DNA of 64,000 bases from Bryopsis sp. KO-2023 (Eukaryota; Chlorophyta; Ulvophyceae; Bryopsidales; Bryopsidaceae). The notes below the pieces were generated by a model. It saw only the letters and a program-made list of their open reading frames with translations, ran no database searches and was not told the DNA's origin. Position numbers and translations under genes: made by a program. Where the stretch lies: NCBI GenBank assembly GCA_030272585.1, contig BSYQ01000008.1:5704001-5768000 (forward strand), written 5' to 3'. Below are positions 47,605-59,800 of this stretch, in pieces (the stretch's first letter is position 1; each line of letters begins with the position of its first letter).

Positions 47605-50600
47605 TATAGGTTTAAAAAAAAAAAGATACACAGATTTGAGAAAAAGGACAAGACAAGATAAAAATTAGAGAAAACATGCGTGGATCAAAAACGGAGGACA
47701 TATACTTCGACAGTTCCTTTTGAATTTTTTTTCCAAAGGAAAGTGGAGCGAGATTGTGGAGTGGAGTGGGATGGAACTCTTCAATCAAATTATTTTGTGA
47801 AGAAGAAGAGGAAGCCAACAAGATCCGGACGTCAAGGTAAAGCGATATCGTGTTTCTTTCTTGTTTGTTATTGTGCTTTCTTGCCACCATTCAGTTGTGC
47901 CGGAATTTTAACTTTGAAATGGATCAGTCCAGATAATTGAGATTTTTTTTATATGTCTGCAGGGTGCTGACCTGTCAACTCCAAGGAGGCACACCAGAAT
48001 TGAGCAAAAAGTTCACACAAATCAACTCTCTCAAGACCATATCTTGGTTTTCTTGGTTTTTAATTTTTGTCAAGTTTCAAGCAGCATGGAAATTTCAACA
48101 GCCATTTTTCTGGCAGATCCATCACGGGAATCTTTCAATGTGGCATGCAAGCGTGTATCTTCTCTCAAAGGTACCAAGTCAATTTCTCAACGGCTTTTGT
48201 TCTCACCAAAAGAACATGTTTTTCCGGACTGAGAATTTTTTCAATCAAACAGCTTGATTTCATTACAAGCAGACATAAGAGATTTTCTGGACCATGTTTC
48301 TCTAAAAATGGAGTCAAGATGAGTTTAATCGCCGCCTTTCAAGCTTTACTAAGTTCAAGTGGGACTATTTTTTGTTTTTCTTCTGAGTTTTGCTCCTGCG
48401 TATAAGTATGGAACAATATACAAAGATCGTCAAAAAAAAATTCAAGGAATGTTTTTTCACTTCTTAACTCAAATATGCCTTGCATCTGAGCATGGAAATA
48501 TAAAACCCCTGTGCAGTCAATGACATCTCTGGAGCAGCCCATATCAAACTGCCCAAATTTTTCACATTTACTCGCAACTGACTGGATCTGGTTATCGACA
48601 GTTCATTCTACTGGAGGGATACACAACAAAGCTTTGCAACACATGATTGTTGCTACCTATCGCCACTTGTTCCTATTTTATTCACCCCATCAGTCTGCCG
48701 ACATTTATGGGGATATGCTAAACCAGCTTCTGCACTTCAATCCAGCAGAAATCCAAAAAATCTGGAAAAATCTAAATATGATTTCAAAAAATATTTGTTT
48801 GTCGAGTTGTATCTTTTCAATGCAATGCAACATGGCAGTCGAGACAATGAAAATTCATAAGGGGTGCGTTATTGAACCCAATCGTATTAACACAGGTTTT
48901 GTTTTCGAAGAGACTCATGTGAATGATCAACAGAATGATAAACTGTATTCAATATTTGTTCTTCAAGCTATTTTTTAAATCAATATTGGCGAGCTTCGTT
49001 GTGAAGATTATTTGAGCACAAGTCTATCCCAAATCTCAACCGTGGGGATCCACAATGATTTGTGCAGTTTCTTTTTCCAGAAGTCAAAAAAACAATTTGT
49101 TGGGTGGGTTGGGAGGCTGGAATGTGTTTCTAGGAATGGTCAAACCTGTTTACCTTATTTGACCTCGAGAGGTAGAGGTTGCCAAAACCATTTTTTCAAA
49201 AACTTCAGGTGAGAATCACAACATAGCTATGGATTGAATAGGAAAACCAGTGAAATAGAGGGGGCATCGGAAAGGCGATGGTGGCTATGTTTTTTATTGT
49301 TCGAGCTTCTGGGGCGGGTGGCTGGGAGCCTTGCCACAGTGGCAGCAGATGTTTTTGTTGAGTTATGGGGAAGGAAATGAATTTGATTTTTGCATCTCTG
49401 TTTTTATGAGAGGGTTTTCTGTTTCCTCAATTTTCCTCACTTTCTTTTGCAGTTGTGAGGGAGGGGCACTCAGAATCACATTGACGAGGCGTGCATACGG
49501 CATTAGATGGTTCCTAGATGTAGGGCGATCGACATTCTCAGCATCCCCAGCCAATAATTGAGTTGCCCGCTTTCATCATCCAGCAAGAAGAGCTGCCGAG
49601 GGTGAGCATTGTTTTTCTTGACAAGAATCCGGCTTTGATATTCCTGATTTCTGTGGCTGATTGCAATTCAATTTTCTTTTTTTAATATATTTTGAATAAG
49701 TTCTGAAATGGGTCACCATCTGAAGAATTTTATTTTTCCTGTCAGGGACATGTGGATGGTATTTGCTGTCGAAGTTTTGGACTTTATTTTCAAACAGTTG
49801 GGAAGAAATCAATGACCAATTGTAGCTGCGTTTGCAAAAAATGGGGACCAGCAAGGAAGGAGTGTGCATGAAGGCACTGATTCAAGATTTCGGCACCAGC
49901 TGCACATCGATCACAGATTTGGAAGAACACTCGATGTTCAACAGAAGTTGGAAATTCAACCTCTTGGAAGCAAGAAATGAAGGAGGATTTTGTGAAGAGT
50001 GTGGATGGGCCAGAGATGCGATGAAAAAGACTTGGAATGGGAGTGGGACTTGGATGACCTTAATTTGATGTGTTTTTTGGGGGATCTGGTGGTTAAAGAG
50101 TGTGTGATGTATTGTCGTGGGGAGGCAAAAGGGTTGCAGGCCAGATTGGTGTGTATCAAGAGCGATCTGTTCTGATCTTGAAAGTATTATATTGGTTGAA
50201 ATGAGGAATTTTCGGATATTTGGAGTGCTGCTGCTACTGGACATGAGCGCATCTCGGATTGATGGCAGGATGCACCCAAGGATTCCCCGTTCAGTGGAGT
50301 TTAGGAATCCATGAATAATGATTAAAAGAAGATTGAGGGGGCTTTTTTTCTTGTCTACTGCATATCTTGAATTAGAAAGCCGATTCGTGAAAAAAAGGAA
50401 ATTCGAAGATACTGACAATGGTGACGGGGTGCGGCTGGATGAACAATGGGAAATAAGTGATGCAATCTGATGAATAATAATTCCAATTGTATGATGGAAG
50501 AGGTGCAAGTTTTGGTGTCACTCAAAGTAGATTTTGACAACCTTGAGGGGCTGTGGGGGTTCAAAGGATGGAGTCAAAATTAACCTCAAATAGGGGCTGA

Positions 50601-50840
50601 AAATTTTGAAGGGTGACATTAGACATCATCGCTCTGGTCTTGGAGTGGGGCCTTTTGGTTATTTGCCTGTTGGGAATGCAAGTGTGTAATAATCTGAGTT
50701 GGCCTATTTCAGTAGCTCCTTCGTTTGGACTGCTGAAGCTACCGATTCTCAAATCCCAATGGACATCTGATTTTGAGTTGCAGACTTGAACACCGACGAT
50801 CGACGAGGTGACCATAAGCCCCACTTGAGAAAGAGTGCCA
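47605..50840. other. Degenerate repetitive DNA, no gene recognised
   Basis: Many short ORFs and splice-like sites but no recognisable domain. Some pieces (e.g. around 48280-48350) recall the Q/P modules at low identity. 49840-50068 is an open frame without a known match. Confidence 0.4.
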
Positions 50841-50856
50841 TGTCTAGACACCCAGG

Positions 50857-50931
50857 AGCGAAATGAGAATCGCCCAACTTCCCATGCCAACCCCAGAGTC
50901 TGGAGAGATTTTGATCGAAGTGAGATGACCA
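50857..50931 (+). pseudogene. Duplicated 3' end of the MDR oxidoreductase exon 1
   Basis: A 75-bp segment matches the reverse complement of 8331-8405 with only two differences by eye. It carries the codons for EMRIAQLPMPTPESGEILIE, the splice donor GTGAG and the next bases GATGACCA. No other exon of the gene is seen nearby, so it is an orphan exon fragment in the opposite orientation, about 42 kb away. Confidence 0.8.
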
Positions 50932-51410
50932 TGTAATGGATGTTCAGACAGGTTAAAGGAGGCTGATGAGCCAGATGAGGGAGGCTGAGTAAGCTGTTGT
51001 GAATTGCAGGAAACAAAACCAGTTCTGGAACCAAGTTAGTCTTTTTTTCGACAAGAGCCTTGTCGTTTTCAACACCCGGCCCTCCCTCCCGGGTGAGAGT
51101 AGAAGGAAGGAAAGAGTTCTTGGAGAAAAAAGAGGTGCTAAGGCGTGGTGATACCAGTTTAGGAACGAGTGGTTTTTTCAGAGTAGCTCAGAAATGAAGT
51201 GGGATTTGCAGTGGACAGGATTGGGACTTTGTAATTTTCTTAAGCAGTAAAAGTGCAAGGAGTGGGAAGTACACTGGACATGCTATTGAAATGTACTGAA
51301 AGAATAAAGTAAAGCACAACCTGGCAAGACAGACGAACTGGTGGATGGCCTAGTTTAACTATTGCAATTGCGAGTATGTCGGACTTTTGCTAAGGGTTGC
51401 CGCGCTCGTA
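50932..51410. other. Intergenic, nothing recognised
   Basis: No gene recognised. Contains a short inverted repeat CCCGG...CCGGG near 51078-51093. Confidence 0.4.
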
Positions 51411-51985
51411 CATGTTTTGGGTAAACATTGGGTACGACCCAAACAGTACCCAATATGTGCCAGAGTTTGGGCACGTCTGGGTACAGTTTGGGTACACAAC
51501 AAGTAGTTCTGCCAAAAAGTACCCAATGTTTACCCAAAACGTACCCATGCTTTTGCATGTTTTGGGTCAATATTGGGTACTACCCAAATCGTACCCACTA
51601 CGTACCACAGTGGGTACGCTTTGGGCATGTCTGGGTAAAGTTTGGGTGGACAACAACTGGTTCTACCAAAAAGTACCTAATGTTTACCCAACACGTACCC
51701 ATCTCTATAATTTTTTGGGTGAACATTGGGTACTACCCAAAGCGTACCCACAGCATACCAAGCATATTTCGCTTACCATAGGCCTGTGGTATGTGTGCGG
51801 TACTTACCCAATTCTACCCACTATTGGGCATGGATTGGGTATGGTTTGGGTACGGTTTGGGTAGTGAGGTGGGTAGTTACCCAAAACGTACCCAATGCTG
51901 GGTACGGTCTGGGTATTTAATGGGTATTGTTTGGGTACTTGGGTATGCAGTGGGTACGATTTGGGTAAAAGTGCCGTTACGCGAG
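51411..51985. repeat. GGGTAC/GTACCC-rich tandem array
   Basis: Dozens of TTGGGTA and TACCCAA motifs in both orientations. It begins as a tandem repeat of about 145-153 bp: the segment starting CATGTTTTGGGT occurs at 51411 and 51556, with a third diverged start near 51709, then becomes irregular. Each unit is itself internally inverted, so single strands could fold into hairpins. All ORFs here are repeat translations. Confidence 0.8.
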
Positions 51986-52009
51986 TGATAGCTACGTGAT
52001 CACCACATG

Positions 52010-52264
52010 TGATACGAACATTTTATGTTCGTAGTGGTTGTCCGTGACTGGATTACTTCCGTACCATTTGGTCGGACGAGATCTTGTCCATCCCAGTTGA
52101 CTCAGTTTGATCGACTGGGACGGGGACGAGATCCCTCGATCTCGTCCCGGACAGACCCTATAAGTACCGTCCCTAAACCACAAACCTAACTCTCTTATTC
52201 TCCCTCAACAACCTCGTGATCCCTACAAAGGCACCCGGCCCTTTGGGGCCTCGACTTTGTATCA
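52010..52264 (+). repeat. 5' LTR of the LARD-like element
   Basis: 255 bp, beginning TGATACGAAC and ending CTTTGTATCA (TG...CA ends). A TATA-like TATAAGTA lies at 52159-52166, about 100 bp before the LTR end, and is a plausible core promoter. Near the start ACGAACATTTTATGTTCGTA is a near-perfect palindrome. Confidence 0.93.
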
Positions 52265-55200
52265 ACTGGTTTCGGAGCAAACCTCCCGTTCACCTCCATT
52301 CTTTCCTGACGGAGCAATGGGGACCGCGTGCTTCAAGGACGAAGACGAAACCTCTTCCCGTGATGTGTGCTAACACAAGCCTACCTTCTAGGCACTTTTG
52401 AAGCCAAGGGAAGACGCCCAGACACGGTACGTCGAGAGGGTCACCTCTAACGACTATTCTCTCGACTTACAGGACCATCACTTCTGCCAATCTTTCGAAG
52501 AGCCATCGTCCGCACCACCAGTCCGCAAGGAGGATCTACTTCGTCTCCCAGAGGGACGAGCAGGTCGAACACTACGAACCTCTGTTGTGACTCGCCCGCG
52601 AGAAAGGAAAAGAGTGAACTCGGACGGGCGAGATAGGTCTGGAAGAGCTGTCTCTCAACGACCGAGCTTATGTTCGAGAAGGAGAAAGACTGTACTCTTA
52701 CGGGCCAAGCAGGAAGGAGTTCCAGCTTCTACCAAGTTTGCGTGCATATTTATCGGCCGAACTGGTGGGAGGCTGTACTGTGGATCATGAGTTATGGGAC
52801 GAGAACGAACTGAATTGAACGAGTGGAACAGTACAAGTGGGCAAGAAAGGAAAGAAGTCCGAGTAGTTCCACCTCACACGGCTTCGTTCAGCGTAAAAAG
52901 CGGAACGGAACGTGTGGGCTCTGGTTCTCGTACCACAAAACCTCAGACGAAGATCTTCTATACCGGGACTTGTCTTCCAGCGTCTGGAGACGCCAGCTGA
53001 AAAGTTCAAAGAGGTCAGCGAGCAAGGCAAGTAGGCTGAGTGCGTCAGAGAACTCAAAGCACAGATCGAAGATGAGCCGAGGAAATCCGGACGGGAAGGA
53101 AGAAGAAAATGGGTCTGAAGAAAGTCCAAGGACCGATACCCAGTTCCGCGGAAAAGCACACGAAGTCGGGGCGAATTCTTCGAAGAACGCCTCAAAAAGT
53201 ACAGATGAAGGCAGATCTTCTGAGAAGATGAAGAAAAGAAAGTCCCAGGAGAAATGAGGAACTGGTGATCCACCAGTGCGGACCAACGGAAGGGAAAAAG
53301 AGCACGGAGCTCCACGCAGCTCGGTCTGTGAAAACACGTCGCACCAGTGCCAAAGGAGCAGCAATCAGGTCGGACCAGCAAGAAGAACCACGGACAGGAC
53401 GAGACGATACCAAAAAGCCGTGCGCGGACCGTCCTGAAGCGTATCATGCATCATACATATGTGCTCAATAATTGTACTGCCCAACTCGTCCGAACTGAAG
53501 GATCCCAAGTACCACAAGGACGCCGACTCCCAGAAGACTTTTTGCCACTACAGTTAGCCTTTGCGTTCAGCCCTGTTGCAGCCGTGGATCTGTTTCAAGT
53601 TCCTACGAAAAATGGAAAGGAAGACGCAACCAACGCGGACCACGGGCGAAGGAAAAGATGGTCTACGACAAAAGTGACCTGTACAGAGCCAGTAGTGACA
53701 GTGAAGGAGGACTCCTGGTAGCCTCCACAAGATCAGCCTAAGGGGCGCAAGGGGTGCTCAAAGGAGATGTATCGAGTAGCCTCGAGCGGGGCCACTCAAA
53801 GCAGCCAAGGCGACTTGAATGAAGACGGGACGAAGACACCAGTCAAAGCGTACCAGTGCTAGTTGAACTATAGTGCACGAGTTTCGCTTGTTTGAAAAGA
53901 GAACGTTTACGTTCAGAGGTCGCCGAGTTGTGTACAAGTATCTGAGGACATATACAGGAATCTTTGTTTTTGGGCGTGAAAATGCCAACACGGACCGTCA
54001 AGGTTTTGGTTGGTGCTGAACCGCATTGCTGGTAGACTACGTTGTTTTGTAGTGACGAACGTTTGGTTGACGATGGAATTTTCTGTGAGGTCGCTATGAC
54101 GAAGAGAAAAGAAAAGAAAAAGTGGTTGGCCGAAAAGAAAGAGTTTTGGCTGAGAAAATGTTGCTCTGCGGAAAAGAACAGAACAGAAGGACGATACATC
54201 GTTACTCACAGAATGTGAGGACGTTTTGGTTTTGTCTGGCATTGTCTGTTGCCCTTGTTATTGGAGTAAGGTTTTTCTGGTCGTTTCAACTCGGCCGTGA
54301 AAAAGAAGGCCGATGAGAAAAAAAAGAAGTTTGTCCAAGGGGAACAAGCCAGTCTACCATAGGAAAAAAGCCAGCCGAGTCTTATTCTGGAGGCGCACGG
54401 ACTATTCAAGCCAAAACAAGGCTCATGTACCACGGACGTGGACAACCCAGGACGAGAACGACCCAGGAGACCTCGTCCAGGCTTCAAGGACGTCGATGAC
54501 CAGCGACACACGGACGTACACGTGACCAGAGGAACGAGGACGGGAATATTTGAACGTCGGACCAATTACCTCGGACCGTGCCTCATGACGATTCTCGTTG
54601 TAAGCACGAGCAGCCAGAAAACTGTGCGTGCGTTAAGGGGTACAGGTCCACGGCCGGAAACATCAAAACGGCCAGGGCCACTGCAAAAAGAGGACCGTGT
54701 TATGTGCATGCTGACACCACCCCAAGCAAGCGGACGAAGTTGCTCCAGCCATGAACGAAGCGCCGAGGAGTTCTGTATATTTCTGTACTGTGCTGCAAAC
54801 GTCACAGTGGACCACTGTCGATACCACTGGAAATAATGGTCGAGCTATCAAAATGAGCGACGAGACAACGCTGTACAAAGAAGGGTACTTGTCTCTGAAG
54901 CGGACGGACCGCCTGAAGAACTACACTACCTGGACGCACTGAAGCAGGCACCTCCAAGAAACGATGTCCATGCGACACCATCCTCCATTAACGAGCTCAT
55001 TGCGGCCAAAAGACAAAGGACCATCGACATATCATTACACCAATGGGCCATGGCCGCAATAACGAAGACAAAGAGCTCAGGGAAGATGAGGTCGGAACTT
55101 GGTGGCGTGGAAGGTAAAAAGAGTTCTCTCAGCAACAAATGGCGGTACACTATGCAACGATGCCTGAAGCTTGAAGAGCCTTGCGTGCAATCCATGGAAC

Positions 55201-56628
55201 AAGAAATGCGCATGCAAAGAGGACGATGCACAGTGACTGAGAGGACAAAGCAAGGAGGAACGGAGACCGGAAAAACAACAAAAAGGTTAGGAGGGTGACC
55301 TGGGGAAAGTTATCACGAGAGAGAGAGAGAGACCTTCGCACCGCGAGACGATCCCACGTATGGGACGCGGTTGGACGAGCAGGGACACCGTCCTTAATGA
55401 CGAAGTTAGCATTCGAGGGGAATGCAAGGTGCCTGCCTGCATGCAACGGGAGCGACGTCACAGACGCCCGGGGCGCACCCAGGAGAATAGCCGTCCGAAT
55501 AGGGTCGGACGACGGTTGTGTTCAAAGGAGCGAATGCAACAGAGAGCCATCCAGTTCGAAAGGTCGAACGTGGATGCAGCCTTGTTGAGGAGAACAAGGC
55601 AGCGTTCTTTTGGGGCCTAGCCAAGGGGCAGGCAGAACGTGTTCCTTCACAGTGAGGGCTGTGAAGAGGGCCGACGCTCCTGAAGTCTGAAACTTCGTCT
55701 AGTAGGACGGTCAGGTGGTCGAGCGTAGCGTTTATTTTGGTTCGAAAAGGTTTTAGATAGTTAAGAGTTCTGGTACAGAACGAAAGATTTTGGGTTCTTT
55801 TGGGGTTTACCATTTTTATTTCGATATGGAGTTTTCGACTCAACGACAAGTGGCAGGTTTCTTTTGAACGAAGAGGTTTTGGTTGCAAAAAAAAAACGGA
55901 CTGTCATACATTTGGGGTTGCATGTTCAGAAAAAGAATACCTCTGGAAAGAGGAAGGCTGCTTTGACAAAAGGAAAAAAAAAGAAGAAAGAAGCTATTGT
56001 GAGATTTTCACAGATATGTTAGCCTTGGGGTCGATTTTGAACGATAAACAGGACAGACGTCGACCTTATTCTGATTTTGGACGATTATATCCCCACGCGT
56101 TTACGTCACTGACTAGCAGACCTGGGCGCCGACCCGTTGGACCGGACCGGACCGGACCGGCAACCACTTTCTGGACCGGATTTGACCTTTCTTAGACAGG
56201 TCAAATCCGGTCTGGAAAGGTCAAATCCGGTCCAAGAAAGGTCAAATCCGGTCTAGTAAAGGCCACCTTTTCGAGACCGGATTTGACCTTTCTGGACCGG
56301 ATTTGACCTTTCCAGACAGGTTGTCGCCTGTCTAGTACGGTCATACTCGTGTGACCTGTTTTAGACCGGTGTGACCCTGTTTTAGACCGATGTGACGCCC
56401 AATATGACCTGTTTTAGACCGACTCCAAGTCGGTCTGGACAGGTGGGCCGCCTGTCCAGACCGACCTGGCACCTGTCTAAAACAGGTCACACAATTAAAC
56501 ACTTTTTAATGTGTTAATCGACTGAGAACTGATTCAATGGATTAAAGAACGAAGTATTATTTATTATATGCATTTTTAATGCATGAATGACGTGAGCCAA
56601 GCCCACCAGCCACCGACTAGAGGGAGTC

Positions 56629-56702
56629 GGTCGACTCAAGGAGGATTCGAACCCGGGTTGGCTAAGCCCGAGTCGAAGACACTATCGCTAGTGGACCCCA
56701 CC
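56629..56702 (-). other. tRNA-like sequence, left arm of foldback element 1
   Basis: Mirror copy of 56806-56878, with the B-box complement GGATTCGAACC at 56643-56653. It cannot form a full cloverleaf: the T stem has mismatches and no acceptor stem pairs. Confidence 0.55.
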
Positions 56703-56805
56703 ACAGGGACGCTCAAACGGGGGCCGTTACTTTTAAGTACCCGTTTAATTTTCTAAAATTAAACGGGTACTTAAAAGTAACGGCCCCCTTTTGAGCGTCC
56801 CTGTG

Positions 56806-56878
56806 GTGGGGTCCACTAGCGATAGTGTCTTCGACTCGGGCTTAGCCAACCCGGGTTCGAATCCTCCTTGAGTCGACC
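56806..56878 (+). other. tRNA-like sequence, right arm of foldback element 1
   Basis: Has a perfect B box, GGTTCGAATCC (56854-56864), and an A-box-like TAGCGATAGTG (56817-56827). CGACTC (56832-56837) and GAGTCG (56870-56875) can pair around it. Resembles a decayed tRNA or pol III promoter rather than a functional tRNA gene. Confidence 0.55.
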
Positions 56879-59800
56879 GACTCCCTCTAGTCGGTGGCTG
56901 GTGGGCTTGGCTCACGTCATTCATGCATTAAAAATGCATATAATAAATAACACTTCGTTCTTTAATCCATTGAATCAGTTCCCAATCGATTGATACACAA
57001 TTAGCACGTTAAAAGTGCTTAATTGTGCGACCTGTTCTAGACAGGCTCCAGGTCGGTCTGGACAGGCAGCCCCCCTGCCCAGACCGACCTGGAGCCGGTC
57101 TAAAACAGGAGAACAACCCTGTCAAGACAGGGTCGTTCCGGTTTTAGACAGGTCACATCGCCGGTCTAATAAAGGCGAAATGTGGGTGTGACCTGTCTAA
57201 AAACGGAAAATCTGTCAGAAAACCGGTCCAGATTTCTGCAGATTTCCGAGGTTGATTGGACCGGAGTGGACAGGACCGGACAGGTCACAACCTGTCCGGT
57301 CTTGCAAGGACCGGCGTTTTTTCGTTGGACCGGACCGGACCGGACAGGTCAGCCGGTCCATGGACAGGTTGGACCGGACCGGACCGGTTTTTCGCTGCCG
57401 GTCCGGTCGGGCCCAGGTCTGCTGACTAGTTATATTTGCCAAGAGGAAATTGAAATATTACTGAGCTGGAGTCACCGAGCGGGAAGCTCAGGGACGTGTG
57501 TTTATGCACTCGAGGAATAGCTTCGCGTTAAATACTGAAGTTCGTTTGGCCGACGCATGAACCATGACCAAAAATGGAGTGTATGGAGACCGTTCAACAA
57601 GGACAGGACGCTGCAGGAATAGCATTGAGTACACCATTGAGCTGAGACGACGCCTACACCTCATGTGAACGAAGACGAGGGCCAGGGCCAATGGACCAGG
57701 GGGCGTGCTTTGAACGTGTTTTGGACGTGGAGGGCGACCTTACCTACCACCCAAACGAGTCTCAAGAAAAACACAACAGTCGTCAGTGGAGTTCTCAGCA
57801 AAACTGGATCTGCGGAGTTGACCTGTTTCTCGATGAAAAGAGGCTGTTTGTGATCCTCCTCACTTCTCTTCGGACGCTACACATCCTGTGGCCAAAACAA
57901 ATCTGCTGGCCATTTGGGTTACCAACGTTTTGGAGGGCCAAAACTCGTTGGGGGAGGAGGCACAAGTGGATGCAGAAGTGGAACGACATGCGATAAAAAG
58001 GGAACCAGCCCATTGAACAAAGTAATTATACTGGTGGGATCGTCCCAACGGAGCCGGACGCATTTCCTTCTCCACCAGTTCGAACCAACATGCGGACCTA
58101 AAGAGGTTTGCATTGCGCTAAGTGGCCAACGAGCCACACCAGAGGCTAGCAACACCAAGGACAGTTGTTGAGCCGACTTGATCACGCCGAACACAAGAGG
58201 TATCACGGCAGAGGAAGGACCGTGGACCATCTTGCTCGGGCAATCGCAATGGACTGGGTGATGGTATGAGGATACGCCAGGACGCCGGCGGAAAGGTTGT
58301 TGAACCGACCTCGCTTCACCAAACAAGGAGGAGCACATCACCATGAGTCTCAAGAAGAACTAAACACAGTTCATGAGATTCGCGGTCGTAGCTGATTGCG
58401 GACGATAGGAGGATCAAGGATGCACAAGTTTGTACCAAGTATAAATACGGCCGGAAAAGGAATTTCCTAAGGCTCGAATACATGGATACACTTGAGGCAC
58501 AATAAAGGATTATCCACACGCATCACCAAGCTATCTCAGCTCAAGAACAGGGAGTACATATCAACGAGTACGATCACTGAATCTAGAAGTGATTGTGGAC
58601 GAGGAGCTCGATTGAAATTGGAGCTCGAAGAAAGCGTAAAGGGAATTCTGTACACGAGCTAAGCTCTACAAGATGTGGACCATCGAGGGGAAGCAAAAGC
58701 TCGAAGAATTCATATTCTAGTGACGTTTAGGCTTGGGCCTGGAATCAAGATATCTTGGAACATAAGCTTGTCTTGTGCTTTGGACGAAAGTCAAGACTAT
58801 TCAGCGAGACCCGTACGAGGAAGGTGGAGACGGAGTGAGTGTAAAGTCAAACTCGTCCCAGTGGAGGGCCGGAATGGGACGGATCGAATCCGCTGCCACG
58901 AGTCTGACGAGGTGTCTCCAGCTCGTACGAACTGGATAGCTTGACCCACCGAAAGGAAAGCGAGACAAAGGTTATTGATGTGAGGAAGAGTTCGATGATA
59001 CGACGATCGAGCAAGACAAGTTGAGTCCATTAATGCGACCAAGAGAAAGTTTATTGATGGAAGAAGGTCGGAGACAACAGTGATCTTAAAAAAGGACGAC
59101 CAAGACGACGGAAAGGAACGGGACAGAATGGTCGTGATACCAGCGGGAATTAAGCAGTGGATGAAGATCTATTGGCTGTACTAAAACGAAAGGAAATTGG
59201 AAATGGCCCAAGGAGAAGGACCCTTGGACGAAGAAACTCACAGATGCAGAAGAAGTGGTAAAGACTTGAAGTAACAAGCTGTTGACAAAAGAACTGCGGA
59301 AGTCAGGGACTGAAGGTCTGGTTCAGGAAGACAGGGTACGAGCAGGACTTGAACCAACGCCACTGAAACAAAAGCCATGTGAAGCGTGACAATAGTTGTC
59401 GTCAGTAAAGGAAAGAAGTTTATCGAACGGGCAAAGAAGTCGTCACACAACAAGAGTTCGTCGGTCGGGGACAAGACTTCACTGTCCGAACAAAGGAGTT
59501 CGTCGAACGAAGACAAGAGTTCGCTGGCCGGGCAGAGGAGACCTTTGAACGGGGACAGGAGTGAGCTGACCGGAAAAAGAACAGTTTGTTGGACGAGAGT
59601 CCGTCAGGCTGGGAACGTCGGCCAAGTTGAACCCCCACTGTCCCAGTCGAACGAATGACACTTCAAAGTGTGCCATGCTCGTACCAAACGGGTGATCGAG
59701 TCAGCTACGGACGAAGGTGGAAACGCTCGCCAATAGGCACGCGCACCAGCACTCGTTCGAGTTGATAATGTAGCCTTGGGCACGATGCAAACTGAGATGT

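Larger units (their letters stand above)
56118..57421. mobile_element. Foldback element 1, GACCGG arms, nested in the LARD
   Basis: 1304 bp between perfect 8-bp target duplications CTGACTAG (56110-56117 and 57422-57429). Ends: CAGACCTGGGC at the left and its inverse GCCCAGGTCTG at the right. The outer arms consist of degenerate GACCGG/CCGGTC and GACCTGTC-type motifs. The inner ~520 bp (about 56493-57015) is a near-perfect palindrome centred at 56753/56754, with a tRNA-like sequence in each arm. There is no ORF of note. The 8-bp duplication with T at position 2 and A at position 7 fits the hAT superfamily, so a non-autonomous hAT-type foldback element is inferred. Confidence 0.85.

Noticed and set aside
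47092..47631. 179-residue minus-strand ORF and similar ones in the other R modules
   Set aside because: Translation of the GC-rich R repeat; similar but frame-shifted ORFs in each copy and no domain.
51397..51864. 155-residue plus-strand ORF
   Set aside because: Direct translation of the GGGTAC array (repeated YVP, WV and YPT segments), not a gene.
51411..51985. Interstitial telomere repeat
   Set aside because: GGGTAC-type motifs are irregular and in both orientations, unlike TTTAGGG or TTAGGG arrays.
52785..53447. 220-residue minus-strand ORF inside the LTR element
   Set aside because: Low-complexity Ser/Phe/Leu-rich translation of a purine-rich plus strand; no reverse transcriptase, gag or integrase motif.
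56806..56878. Functional tRNA gene
   Set aside because: A/B boxes are present but acceptor and T stems do not pair; kept as tRNA-like only. Same for 61957-62031.
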